DNA from: Hyphomicrobiales bacterium
GTDB lineage: Bacteria > Pseudomonadota > Alphaproteobacteria > Rhizobiales > HXMU1428-3
Direction of reading: 5' to 3'
Assembly (NCBI GenBank): GCA_017640685.1
Contig: JAEPQF010000025.1
Location: forward strand, 1 to 35,429
Length of the DNA stretch: 35,429 nt
Made by a program: the position numbers and the translations under genes
The notes under the pieces: generated by a model
The model's input: only the letters and a program-made list of their open reading frames with translations
The model's database searches: none
Told to the model about the DNA's origin: nothing
Part shown: positions 1-10,274 of the stretch, piece by piece
Layout: every line of letters starts with the position of its first letter
Numbering within the stretch: position 1 is the stretch's first letter

Positions 1-104
1 TATAATTAACTGAGGGGACTTAAGAGACTTTCTAGACGGGGGTCTTTGTCTTTAAGGTTTTTAAAATCTAACGTGCATTGGGGCACATGTTAAGGGAGAG
101 ATAA

Positions 105-977
105 ATGGCAGATCAACACGGAAAACACCATGATTATCATTTGGTGGACCCTAGTCCGTGGCCTTTACTAGGCTCAATCGCAGCTTTTGTTATGGCTTAT
201 GGCGCTATTCAATTGATGCACGATAATGGTTCGGTTGTTTTTGCGATCGGTTTTGGCTTGGTTTTGTTGACCATGTTTTTGTGGTGGCGTGATGTTATTA
301 AGGAAGCTGAAAAAAATGGTGACCACACACCTGTTGTTCAGATCCACAATCGCTATGGTATGATTTTATTCATTGCTTCTGAAGTGATGTTTTTTGCAGC
401 TTGGTTTTGGGCTTTCTTTGATATTTCTCTTTTCCCTGGTTTAGGTGATGAGGTGATTAAAACGGCTGGAGGAGCTGAAACCGCTTTAGGTCAGGTGACA
501 CGTAATGAAGTGACACAAGGTGTATTCCCACCAGCTGGGACAGAGACGTTTAACCCTTGGAAACTTCCATTGGTGAATACTTTGATTTTGCTTCTTTCTG
601 GTACGACAGTGACATGGGCTCACCATGCTATGCTTAAAGATGACCGCAAGGGACTTATATGGGGCCTTCTTTTAACTGTTATCCTTGGTGTTATTTTTAC
701 CATCTGTCAGGTTTATGAATATATGCATGCCGGTTTTGCTTTCAGCAATGAAAATGGTGGCAATATTTATGGATCTGTATTCTATATGGCAACAGGTTTT
801 CACGGGTTCCACGTGGTTGTAGGTACAATTACACTAGCAGTGATGATGTTTAGAGCGATGGCTGGACACTTTACGGCAAAGCAACATTTTGGTTTTGAAG
901 CTGCTGCTTGGTATTGGCACTTTGTTGATGTTGTTTGGTTGTTCTTGTTTGCTTGTATTTATGTATGGGCGCAATAA
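105..977 (+). CDS. ctaE: Cytochrome c oxidase subunit III
   Basis: Seven-TM COX3 family; motifs HDYHLVDPSPWPLLGSIAAF, SEVMFFAAWFWAFF, FHGFHVVVGTITL and WYWHFVDVVWLFLF; AGGGAGAG ribosome-binding site upstream. Confidence 0.97.
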   Translation: MADQHGKHHDYHLVDPSPWPLLGSIAAFVMAYGAIQLMHDNGSVVFAIGFGLVLLTMFLWWRDVIKEAEKNGDHTPVVQIHNRYGMILFIASEVMFFAAWFWAFFDISLFPGLGDEVIKTAGGAETALGQVTRNEVTQGVFPPAGTETFNPWKLPLVNTLILLLSGTTVTWAHHAMLKDDRKGLIWGLLLTVILGVIFTICQVYEYMHAGFAFSNENGGNIYGSVFYMATGFHGFHVVVGTITLAVMMFRAMAGHFTAKQHFGFEAAAWYWHFVDVVWLFLFACIYVWAQ

Positions 978-1021
978 GTATCAAACAGTGATCAAAATAA
1001 ACTTTTGAAGTTTGATTTGCT

Positions 1022-1061
1022 AAAAAAGCCCGCCTGTATATTGCAGGTGGGCTCTTTTTTT
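1022..1061 (+). terminator. Intrinsic terminator downstream of ctaE
   Basis: AAAAAA-GCCCGCCTG-tatattg-CAGGTGGGC-TCTTTTTTT: 9-bp stem (one G-U) flanked by A and T tracts. Confidence 0.9.
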
Positions 1062-1225
1062 GTGCTTCAGGTTGCTCACCAGCAACCGCACTATTTTGTG
1101 CTTCAGGTTGAGTTGTTCTTGCTTCAGATGCCCACTAGGCATCCGCAAAAAGCAACCATATATTGTGTTTATAATTTGGGTTGTTATTTTTAATGGACTT
1201 TCAGGTTTCCTACCAGAAACGGTCG
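1062..1225 (+). repeat. Intergenic stem-loop repeat cluster A (three hairpins)
   Basis: GGTTGC-TCACCA-GCAACC (1070-1087), GATGC-CCACTAG-GCATC (1127-1143), GTTTC-CTACCA-GAAAC (1205-1220), each preceded by TTCAG. Confidence 0.8.
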
Positions 1226-1264
1226 CTAACGACAGCTTGAAAATCTCATAAGAGAGACGTTTAT

Positions 1265-1633
1265 ATGTCAGAAAAACAGGTTAATCCGATTGTTGCTGGA
1301 ATTTTAGGGCGGTGTCCGCGGTGTGGTAAGGGGCATTTGTTTGAAGGGTTTATTTCATTGAAACAATCCTGCTCTTCTTGTGATCTTGATTATGATTTTG
1401 CAGATAGTGGAGATGGGCCCGCGGTTTTTATTATTCTCATTGTAGGCTTCTTGGTGGTTGCTCTTGCTATTTATGTGGAAGTGCATTACCGCCCTGATTA
1501 TTGGGTGCATGCGGCGCTTTGGTTGCCAAGCATTCTTATTCTCTCAGCAGGGTTATTAAGGCCGTTTAAGGGCATATTGATTTGTTTACAATTTAGCAAT
1601 GATGCACATGAAGGGCGCCGGATTGATGATTGA
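1265..1633 (+). CDS. DUF983 family protein
   Basis: GRCPRCGKGHLFEGF zinc-ribbon-like start followed by two TM segments; lies between ctaE and surf1. Confidence 0.9.
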   Translation: MSEKQVNPIVAGILGRCPRCGKGHLFEGFISLKQSCSSCDLDYDFADSGDGPAVFIILIVGFLVVALAIYVEVHYRPDYWVHAALWLPSILILSAGLLRPFKGILICLQFSNDAHEGRRIDD

Positions 1634-2357
1634 TAAATTTAAACGAAGTGGACTGATTTTTCCGTCTCTCTTTGCAATTATAGGATTGGTCATTTTGATT
1701 GGTCTTGGAAATTGGCAGATGGAGCGAATGGCTTGGAAGGCCAATTTGATTGAATTGGTGAACGAACGGATTGAGAGCCCTTCGCGTTCTTTTGAAGAGG
1801 TGCTTAAACTTTCGAAAAATTTGGAAGATATTCGCTTTCAACCTGTGACTGTGCGCGGCGTTTTTGATCATAACCAAGAGCGTCATTATTTCTTGCCTTA
1901 TAAGGGTAAGATCGGGTGGCATATTATCACACCTCTCAAAATGCAAAGTGGCCAGATTGTTTTGATTGATCGGGGCTTTGTGCCTGATGAGCTTAAAGAT
2001 GCGTCTCGACGCCCTAAAGGATTGGTTGAGGGAGAACAAGTTATTGATGGCTTGGTTCGTTTAAGTGAACAGGGGAACTATTTTTCTCCTCTTAATGATG
2101 TTGCTAACAACAAGTGGTATGTTCGTGATATAGCAGAGCTTTATGCCAGCCTTGGTGAGGGAGTGAAACAGCCACTTAACTTTATGATTGATCAAAAACG
2201 GCTTAAATCTTCTGGTGAATGGCCGTTGCCTGGTGTGACCAAGGTTGAGTTTTCAGATAAGCATTTTGGGTATGCGTTAACCTGGTATGGTTTGGCTCTG
2301 ACTTTGATTGGGGTGTTTATTGCTTTTGCCTATAGTCGTTTTTCCAAATTAGACTAG
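1626..2357 (+). CDS. SURF1 family protein (cytochrome oxidase assembly)
   Basis: GLGNWQMERMAWKANLIE, RGVFDHNQERHYFLPYKGKIGWHIITPL and YALTWYGLALTLI motifs. ATG at 1626 overlaps the DUF983 stop; the ORF track starts at 1599. Confidence 0.92.
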   Translation: MIDKFKRSGLIFPSLFAIIGLVILIGLGNWQMERMAWKANLIELVNERIESPSRSFEEVLKLSKNLEDIRFQPVTVRGVFDHNQERHYFLPYKGKIGWHIITPLKMQSGQIVLIDRGFVPDELKDASRRPKGLVEGEQVIDGLVRLSEQGNYFSPLNDVANNKWYVRDIAELYASLGEGVKQPLNFMIDQKRLKSSGEWPLPGVTKVEFSDKHFGYALTWYGLALTLIGVFIAFAYSRFSKLD

Positions 2358-2551
2358 AAGCTAAATTAATGTAACGGTTAATAAGGCCGTTTGATTGAAT
2401 GCTGGTAAATTTCTAAAAAAACAAATATATAGTCATTTGGAATTCTTAAAGGCGTCTTTCTTTTCCTGTGAGAAGCTTTTAAGTGAGATATACCTTTTTT
2501 AAATTGTCTTTTTAAATTGATTAGGCTTTGCCTGCTTGAAGGAGAAATCAG

Positions 2552-3961
2552 TTGAAATATGTGAGCACGCGCGGGCAAGCGCCAGTTCTTGAATTTGAAG
2601 ATGTGATGCTCTCAGGCCTCGCCCGTGATGGGGGGCTTTACGTGCCTGAAACATGGCCAACTTTTAGTGCTGAGCAAATTGCTGCGCTAAGAGGGTGCTC
2701 ATATCAAGAAATTGCGTTTCAGGTGATGTTTCCTTTCGTTAGTTCTTCTATAGATGAAACTGAATTTAAAGAGCTGATTAATGAGGCTTATTCAGGCTTT
2801 AGCCACAGGGCTGTGGCGCCACTTGTCCAGATGGATGATAATTTATGGTTGCTTGAATTATTTCATGGTCCGACATTGGCGTTTAAAGATTTTGCTATGC
2901 AGATCCTAGGGCTTTTAATGGATCGCGCGCTCATTAAACGAGGCGAGCGTGCGACTATTCTTGGTGCGACTTCAGGTGACACTGGGGGGGCCGCTATTGA
3001 GGCGTTTAGGGGCCGTGAGCAAATTGATATTTTCATTCTTCACCCCTCTGGCCGTGTTTCAGATGTTCAACGGCGGCAAATGACAACAGCACAGGAGAAA
3101 AATGTATTTAACATTGCTCTTGAAGGCACGTTTGATGATTGCCAAGCCATGGTCAAGGCTATGTTTAATGATCATGAATTTCGTGATGGCATGAAAGTAA
3201 CCGGCGTGAACTCGATTAACTGGGCACGCATCATGGCACAAATCGTTTATTATTTCACAGCAGCTGTTGCTTTGGGGAGCCCAAATAGACCGCTTTCTTT
3301 TGCTGTGCCAACCGGGAATTTTGGTGATGTGTTTGCCGGGTTTGTTGCGCATAAAATGGGATTGCCAATTGAGAAATTCGTTGTGGCAACAAATGTAAAT
3401 GATATTTTGGTGCGCACATTGGAGACTGGCACGTACAAACCGGATGGGGTGATGGCAACTTATAGCCCGAGCATGGACATTCAAGTTTCTTCCAATTTTG
3501 AGCGGTTGATGTTTGAAATGGCTGGACGTGATGCGACACGAGTTTCTGCACTTATGTCAGACCTATCGACAAAAGGTGAGTTCCAACTTTCTGAAAATGA
3601 ATTGGCACCTATGAGAGACTTATTCATAGGTATGCGGATCGATGAAGATGAGACCGTATCTCGCATTGCAGCTGAATATGAGGACAATGATTATGTTATT
3701 GATCCGCATAGTGCGATTGCGCTTGAGGCGGGGGCTCGTTGCTCTGGTAGGGCTAAAGATGTACCTATGATTGCTTTGGCAACGGCTCATCCAGCCAAAT
3801 TCCCTGATGTGGTCACAAAAGCGACAGGGGTAGAGGTGGCTCAACCAGCGCGGTTGATTGCTCAATTAAAAAGTGAAGAGCGCGTAAGCCAATTGCCAAA
3901 TGATTTAGCTACAATTTCTCAATTTATTGCGGACAAGACCAGAGCGAGCAAGGTTGCTTAA
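2552..3961 (+). CDS. thrC: Threonine synthase
   Basis: MKYVSTRGQAPVLEFEDVMLSGLARDGGLYVP, LAFKDFAMQ, GATSGDTGGAAIEAFRG; TTG start with GGAG ribosome-binding site. Confidence 0.97.
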   Translation: MKYVSTRGQAPVLEFEDVMLSGLARDGGLYVPETWPTFSAEQIAALRGCSYQEIAFQVMFPFVSSSIDETEFKELINEAYSGFSHRAVAPLVQMDDNLWLLELFHGPTLAFKDFAMQILGLLMDRALIKRGERATILGATSGDTGGAAIEAFRGREQIDIFILHPSGRVSDVQRRQMTTAQEKNVFNIALEGTFDDCQAMVKAMFNDHEFRDGMKVTGVNSINWARIMAQIVYYFTAAVALGSPNRPLSFAVPTGNFGDVFAGFVAHKMGLPIEKFVVATNVNDILVRTLETGTYKPDGVMATYSPSMDIQVSSNFERLMFEMAGRDATRVSALMSDLSTKGEFQLSENELAPMRDLFIGMRIDEDETVSRIAAEYEDNDYVIDPHSAIALEAGARCSGRAKDVPMIALATAHPAKFPDVVTKATGVEVAQPARLIAQLKSEERVSQLPNDLATISQFIADKTRASKVA

Positions 3962-5238
3962 TGGAGGCACGTGTTTCTACACTTGCGAACGGTCTTCGGG
4001 TTGTGAGCTATGAGATGCCGCATTTAGAGACCGTTTCTCTTGGAGCGTGGATTGCTGCTGGGAGCCGGAATGAACGGCCTGAGCAACATGGTATCGCCCA
4101 TTTTCTTGAGCATATGGCCTTTAAGGGCACAACGACGCGCTCAGCTTACGAGATTGTTGAAACGATTGAGAATGTTGGTGGTGATTTAAATGCTTCCACA
4201 GGGCTTGACCAAACGTCATATTATGCCGTTGTCATGCGCTCTGATGTTGAGTTGGCTGTTTCTCTTCTTGGTGATATTTTGCAAAACCCTTCATTTGAAG
4301 AGGATGAGCTTCTTCGTGAGAGAGATGTGATTTTGCAAGAAATTTTGGCGAGTGAAGACCAGCCAGATGATGTTGTTTTTGATTTAGCGCAGTCTCTTGC
4401 TTTTAAAGATCAATCTGTTGGCCGGCCTGTGATGGGCACTACCGCGACCGTTTCTAGTTTTATTATTTCGGATTTAACCGACTTTATGAAGACGCATTAC
4501 CGGGCAGAGAATATGGTTTTATCAGCGGCTGGTGCCATCAAACATGATGAGTTCGTTCAGTTTGCTGAGACTTATTTTTCTCAACTGCTAAGTGGTCACC
4601 TTTGTTCCCTAGAGAAGATTACCTACACAGGAGGAATGGCTGCTGCGTCTCAAGAATTTGAGCAGGGTCATGTTGTTATTAGTTTTAAAGGAGTGGCGTT
4701 TAAATCATCCGATATTTTTACGATGCAGATTATAAGCTCTGCTCTTGGCGGGGGGATGTCGTCTCGTTTGTTTCAAGAGGTTCGCGAGAAGCGAGGGCTT
4801 GCTTATCATGTGTATAGTTTTCACTCTTCTTATGAAGATGCAGGATTGTTTGGGCTTTATGTTGCCTGTGATAAAAAGAGGCAGTTGGAAGCCACGGAAG
4901 TTATGCTGAATGAGATTGCAACTCTTTGTGAGAGTGGGTTAAACTTAACTGAGTTAAATCGTGCGAAAGCTCAGTTAAAATCTAGCCTTGCGATGAGTTT
5001 GGAAAGTTCAGCTGTTCGGGCTGAACAACTTGCTCGCCAGATTTTGTTTTTTAATCGTGTTATTCCGGTTTCTGAGCTGATTGAAGAGATTGATGCTGTC
5101 ACCTTGGAAATGTGCCAAGATTTAATGAAAAGAGTTGTGAGTGAAACTGAGCCAACGATTGCTTTGGTTGGTGGTGGACAGAATATTGACGAATTTAAGA
5201 GGTTTAAGTGTTTTTTCGACACTTCAGATGCCTGCTAA
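3961..5238 (+). CDS. M16 family zinc metallopeptidase (mitochondrial processing peptidase-like)
   Basis: HFLEHMAFKGTTTRSA (HxxEH), GGDLNASTGLDQTSYY; TAATG coupling to the thrC stop. Confidence 0.96.
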   Translation: MEARVSTLANGLRVVSYEMPHLETVSLGAWIAAGSRNERPEQHGIAHFLEHMAFKGTTTRSAYEIVETIENVGGDLNASTGLDQTSYYAVVMRSDVELAVSLLGDILQNPSFEEDELLRERDVILQEILASEDQPDDVVFDLAQSLAFKDQSVGRPVMGTTATVSSFIISDLTDFMKTHYRAENMVLSAAGAIKHDEFVQFAETYFSQLLSGHLCSLEKITYTGGMAAASQEFEQGHVVISFKGVAFKSSDIFTMQIISSALGGGMSSRLFQEVREKRGLAYHVYSFHSSYEDAGLFGLYVACDKKRQLEATEVMLNEIATLCESGLNLTELNRAKAQLKSSLAMSLESSAVRAEQLARQILFFNRVIPVSELIEEIDAVTLEMCQDLMKRVVSETEPTIALVGGGQNIDEFKRFKCFFDTSDAC

Positions 5239-5300
5239 TTTGCCTTTGGTTGTTTATTTTGTCCGGCTTCAGTTTTCTGCCAGAAACCTGCGAGCAACTT
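5203..5300 (+). repeat. Stem-loop repeat cluster B, overlapping the 3' end of the M16 peptidase gene
   Basis: TTTAAGTG...ACTTCAGATGCCTGCTAA matches the left part of the repeat family; CTTCAG-TTTTC-TGCCA-GAAACC hairpin at about 5272-5288; AAGTGT/ACACTT hairpin 5206-5224. Confidence 0.6.
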
Positions 5301-5354
5301 AGACAGAGTATCTTGACTGATTTTAGGGCTAAGTTTTTAGCATTTTGAGAGGTT

Positions 5355-5948
5355 TTGCAAAAGATGGTGTTTCTTCGATCTGCAACATCATTAGATATGG
5401 GGCCTATTTTAACAACAGATAGGTTGATTTTACGTTTGCCGCAACAGGCGGATTTTGCGGAATGGTCCCACTTGCGCGGGCTTAGCAAAGAGGGATTGGT
5501 CCCATATGAGCCGAAATGGGCTGAAAATGAGCTATCTAGAGATAGTTTTCGGCTGCGTTTGCGGTTTTATCAACGTGAATTTCGTGATAGTACTGGGTAT
5601 CCGTTCTTTATTTTTACTAAAGATGGCAATAATCTTTTAGGAGGCATTACCCTTTCAAATGTGAGACGGGGGGTGACGCAATCGGGATCTATTGGCTATT
5701 GGATTGGACTGCCTTTCCAGAAAAATGGGTATATGACTGAAGCGGTTAAGGCGCTTGGGGTTTATGCATTTAAGGAATTGGGATTACATAGGATTGATGC
5801 TGCAAGTTTGCCGGAAAATTCAGCATCTATTCGTGTTCTTGAGAAATGTGGATTTAAAAACGAGGGATTAGCTAGAGAATATTTATGCATAAATGGTCAG
5901 TGGCAAGATCATCTCTTGTTTGGTTGGCTTTTTAGTGATTTACGTTAG
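5355..5948 (+). CDS. GNAT family N-acetyltransferase (RimJ/RimL-like)
   Basis: LTTDRLILRLPQQADF, GSIGYWIGLPFQKNGYMTEAV, LHRIDAASLPENSASIRVLEKCGFKNEGLAREYL. Confidence 0.92.
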   Translation: MQKMVFLRSATSLDMGPILTTDRLILRLPQQADFAEWSHLRGLSKEGLVPYEPKWAENELSRDSFRLRLRFYQREFRDSTGYPFFIFTKDGNNLLGGITLSNVRRGVTQSGSIGYWIGLPFQKNGYMTEAVKALGVYAFKELGLHRIDAASLPENSASIRVLEKCGFKNEGLAREYLCINGQWQDHLLFGWLFSDLR

Positions 5949-6117
5949 ACATAGATTGTTACGTAATAGCGCCGTTTTTAATTGATTTTTTAGTTTACAT
6001 TTTGGGATTCATCTATTTGCCCTATTCCTATGGCATAGTTTTTGATGCCTGTTTGGATGAATTGAGGATTGGTTTGACGCAGATTTGCGCAAAAATAATT
6101 ATTAGGTTGCGGGAAAT

Positions 6118-9100
6118 GATACTTTTTATGGCGCATTCTGTGATTTCAGGGGCCGTATCAACGCTAAATTTTATGATGTCATGTTTTTTGAAACTTGTTT
6201 CATTAACGGCATCTTATTTTTGCTCGCCTGTAAAAAATATGTTTCATTTTTCTAGATTTAAAGCACTTTCTGTTGTTTTACTGAGCTTTTTTACTGTTGT
6301 TTTAGGTTTGTCTCAGGCTCATGCACTTGAGCCGATTGAGCTCACTTCTGAAATTGAACGAATTGAGATCACCAAGTTTAGTGAGCACTACAAAGGCGCT
6401 GGTGATACGCTGCAAGTTGAGACAGCGCGAGATGCTGATGGCATTTCGAACCGGATGGCTGTGAAAGCTCAAACACCAGGTACGGACCCAAAATGGATTG
6501 TATTTGCTCTTAAAAATAATACTGATAAACAGATTGTCCGTGTTGTAACAACCGATCGTTATAATATTGTTGGTTCTCGTATTTTACGTCCTGATTTGGA
6601 TGCAAAACGGCTTATTCATATGACGCCTTCCGTTGGCTTTTTGCCGTTGCGCGTCCCAAATGATGCTGTTGATATTTTTAGTCTTACAATTGAACCTGGC
6701 CAGACGGTGACTTTTGTTGCTGAGCTTTCAAATTCTCGTTTCCCGCGGGTGTTTTTGTGGCATCCATTAGCTTTGAGTAAGAAGCTGCGCGATATGGCGC
6801 TTTTCAACGGGATCATGCTTGGTATCGTTGGTATTTTAGCGATTTTCCTTACAGCTGTTTTTGTAGCCAACCATAAAGCAATTTTCCCAGCAACGGCGTT
6901 TATTGCCTGGTGTGTTGGAGCCTATTTATGTGTTGATTTTGGTTTTTGGCATAAATTATTCCGACTAGATCCTGAGATGAACTCGCTTTATCGAGCTGGT
7001 GCTGAGGCTTCAATTGCGTCTAGTCTTGTGGTTTTTCTTTATACCTTCTTGCGGTTAAGGTTTTGGCATGGGTGGATCAAGCTTTTATTCGGCGTTTGGA
7101 TTTTAGGGCAATTTGGCCTTATTGCGCTTGCGGTTCTTGACCCTATTCTTGTTTCTGGTTTAGCGCGTCTTTCGCTTTTGGCGATTGGGACCTTTGGCTC
7201 ATTGCTGATTGGTTATTTGGCTATTCGCGGGCAAGACAGAGCGCTTGCACTGGTGCCAACCTGGCTCCTTTTTGTTGTTTGGTTGTTTGGTGCTGGGGTT
7301 GCGACACTTGGCCAGCTTTCTGGTGACATTGTTGCGCCAGCTTTGACCTCTGGTTTGGTGCTTATTTTGGTTCTCCTTGGTTTTACCGTGACGCAATTTG
7401 CATTCCGTTCTTTTGAACCGTTGGCAGGTGCGCCGCCAAGTCAATTGCAATTACGTTCACTAGCCCTAGAAGGTGCGGGTGCAGCCGTATGGCAATGGAA
7501 TTCACGCCGTGATGAGATTTCTGTTAGCCCTGAAGTTGAAGATGCTTTGGGATTGCATGAAGGTGAGTTGACCTGCCGGGTTGAGCAATGGATGCAATAT
7601 TTGCACCCCTCTGACAGAGAACGCTTTCGTTTGCTCATGCGAACGTTGCAAGAGAAAAATGGCGGCGAATTGCAACTTGAGTTTCGTATGCGAGGGCATG
7701 AGGGACATTTCCTATGGTATGAGCTTCGCGCGCATTCAGTGACTATGCCGCATCAAAGATCATTACGCTGCGTTGGTTTGATGAGGGACGTTACAGATGG
7801 TAAGCGCTCGCAAGAGCGGTTGCTTGGTGACGCGGTGCATGACAGTTTAACTGGCCTTCCTAACCGTGAGTTATTTCTTGACCGTCTGCAAATTGCCATT
7901 ACGCGCGTGAAAGATGAGGGGGGTGTTCGCCCGCCGACCATTCTGTTTGTTGATATTGATCGCTTTAAACATGTGAACCAATCTTTTGGTATGGTGATTG
8001 GCGATACGATGTTGCTGACAATTGCACGCCGGTTACAGCGCCACCTTGGACCACAAGATAGTTTGGCACGTTTAAATGGTGATCAGTTTGCTGTTTTGCT
8101 TGTGACCGAAAACAATCCGCAAGAGATTGCGCTTTTGGCTGAGCGTATTCGGCGCTCTTTGCGCAGCCCTATGAAAATCGGTGGTAAGGAAATTATCCTA
8201 ACTGGTTCCATTGGTATCGCTGTTTATGATGGCACGCAGCTAAGCCATCAAGATTTGGTCAATGAGGCTGAGCTTGCCATGTACCGAGCCAAGCGCTCTG
8301 GCACAGACCGGATTGAGATTTTCAAACCGACTATGCGCGGTGAGCGGGATAACCGTTTGGCGCTTGAAAGTGATTTGCGCCGGGCGATTGAACGCCGGCA
8401 GATCAAGGTGCTTTACCAGCCAATTACCAAACTTAAAGGTGAGGATTTAACAGGGTTTGAAGCCCTTATTCGTTGGGATCATCCAAAACATGGGCGTTTA
8501 TCGCCGGATGAATTTATTCCGATTGCGGAAGAATCTGATTTGATTTCTGAGCTTGGGTCTTATGTACTTAACCAGGCTGTGAAAGATGCTGTTCAATGGA
8601 ATAGAATTTTACCACGTGCTGATGAACCGCTTGTGGTTAGTATTAATATTTCTAGCCGTGAGCTTTTCCGCCAAGAGCTTTATCAAGAAGTTCGTATGAT
8701 CCTAACGCGCGAGTCATTGCCTGAAAATAGTTTGCGGCTTGAAGTGACCGAATCTCTTGTTATGGAGAACCCTGAAGGGGCTGTTGAGATTTTAGGATGG
8801 CTTCGAAATGCTGGTGCCTCTTTGGCATTAGATGATTTTGGAACGGGTTATTCAAGCTTGAGCTATTTACATCGTTTTCCTTTTGATACGTTGAAAGTTG
8901 ATCGCTCGATTGTTCATAATGTCTCTTCAGGGAAAACGGGACCGGCTATTTTACGCTCGGTTGTGGCACTTGCTAGTGAACTGCATATGGGCGTGGTTGC
9001 TGAAGGGGTTGAAAGCGAAGAAGATGTTTCTTTCCTTCGCTCAATTGGTTGTGGTTATGCTCAAGGGTTTTACTTTGGCGAACCGATGAACCAAAAGGAT

Positions 9101-10231
9101 GTGATTTATCTCCTTGAGGCCTTGGCAAAAGATGTCAAAATTAAAGGGCGGTCAGGTATGTTTGGCGCTATTCGAGCGAAAACCGGAGCTGATAGCAAAC
9201 AAGTTAGTGAGGGTGCACCAAAACAAGTTGATGACCAGATTAGTGGACAAGGGAATGATGTTTCTTTAAATGACAAAGTTTCTAATGGTCATATTTCTAA
9301 TGGTCATATTTCTAATGAGCATATTTTGACTGAAAGGGAAGCAACTCCTCACGTTTCAAATGGACAAGTGGCGACAAATAATAATGGTGATGGAAATCGT
9401 CATGTGCCTCATGCTGATCATTCCTCTGGCTCTGGTTATGAAGAGCAGGTTCAAAATCTTGGGGGCAATGGGGCCTTGCAAGGTGAATTGGGTGCGCAGA
9501 ATTTACATCATCACGAACACAACCAGAAAAATTTGAAACCGCAGAATGGTGCTGGAGAAGTCACTGAAGCAGTTGGCCAAAAGGTGGACCCTTCTGTTGC
9601 GGCTGCTTTGGCCAATTTGCAGAATAGCGAACTACAAAAAGATCATTTGAAATCAGCGCATTTAAATGGTGAAGGACATTCACCTGCGGCTCAGACAGCT
9701 GTTGATCATTTATCTCAACAAGGGCAATCAGCTGAGTTTTCTGGTGCTAATGGTGCAGATGCTGAGCAAGTTTATTTACAAAGGCATGCTGCTTTGGGAG
9801 AAAAAGTCGGGCAGGACTTAAGCCATGTTTCAGGGCAAGAGCCCAAACGTTCAGGGTTAACTGACGCTTTGAAACTTGCCGAACAAGCAGCCGTTGCCGG
9901 TTCGGCCGAGATTGCACGGCGAAAAGAAACTAAAAAAGATTTAGCGCAAAAGGTGAGGAAAGAGCCTCTTTCTACAGCTCAGCCAACTGGTGAGTTAAAT
10001 CCAAAAGTTATGGATGTTTATGCGCAATTAGCCAGTGGTGGTGGATATTCTGATGTGGGTGATGCGACATATCAGGAAAAAAATGACAAAAAAGAACGTA
10101 AGTTCAATTTCAATAATGGCCAATTGAATGGCGGCCCTCAATCAGGTGTTCCAGGTGATGTTCACCCACAAGCCAATCAGAAAAAAGGGGCTAAGCCTCC
10201 TAAAAAAGGGAATAGAAAGGGCAAGAAGTAA
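6118..10231 (+). CDS. Membrane-anchored PAS-GGDEF(degenerate)-EAL protein with long low-complexity C-terminal tail
   Basis: Signal/TM N-terminus, multiple TM helices, PAS-like segment, GGDEF-like domain with NGDQF, EAL domain with FEALIRW, DDFGTGYSSLSYL and VVAEGVES. The ORF track starts at TTG 6002; ATG 6118, 6130 or 6240 are plausible starts. Confidence 0.9.
9281..9325 (+). repeat. 15-bp in-frame tandem repeat (three copies) in the EAL protein tail
   Basis: TCTAATGGTCATATT x2 then TCTAATGAGCATATT, encoding SNGHI-SNGHI-SNEHI. Confidence 0.9.
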
Positions 10232-10274
10232 AGTTTGCTTCTTTTAGAGCGCATTCGTTTCTTGTTAGCTTGAT

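Noticed and set aside
1005-1251. Two overlapping short ORFs (62 and 63 aa) after ctaE
   Set aside because: They translate the terminator and stem-loop repeats (repeated LQVG/FRL patterns come from CTTCAG units); not plausible genes.
3059-3865. Several minus-strand ORFs within thrC
   Set aside because: Antisense to a clear conserved gene, mutually overlapping, no recognisable domains.
9281-9325. SNGHI repeats as a phase-variation tract
   Set aside because: Unit length is 15 bp, a multiple of 3, so slippage would change length but not frame; no on/off switching expected.
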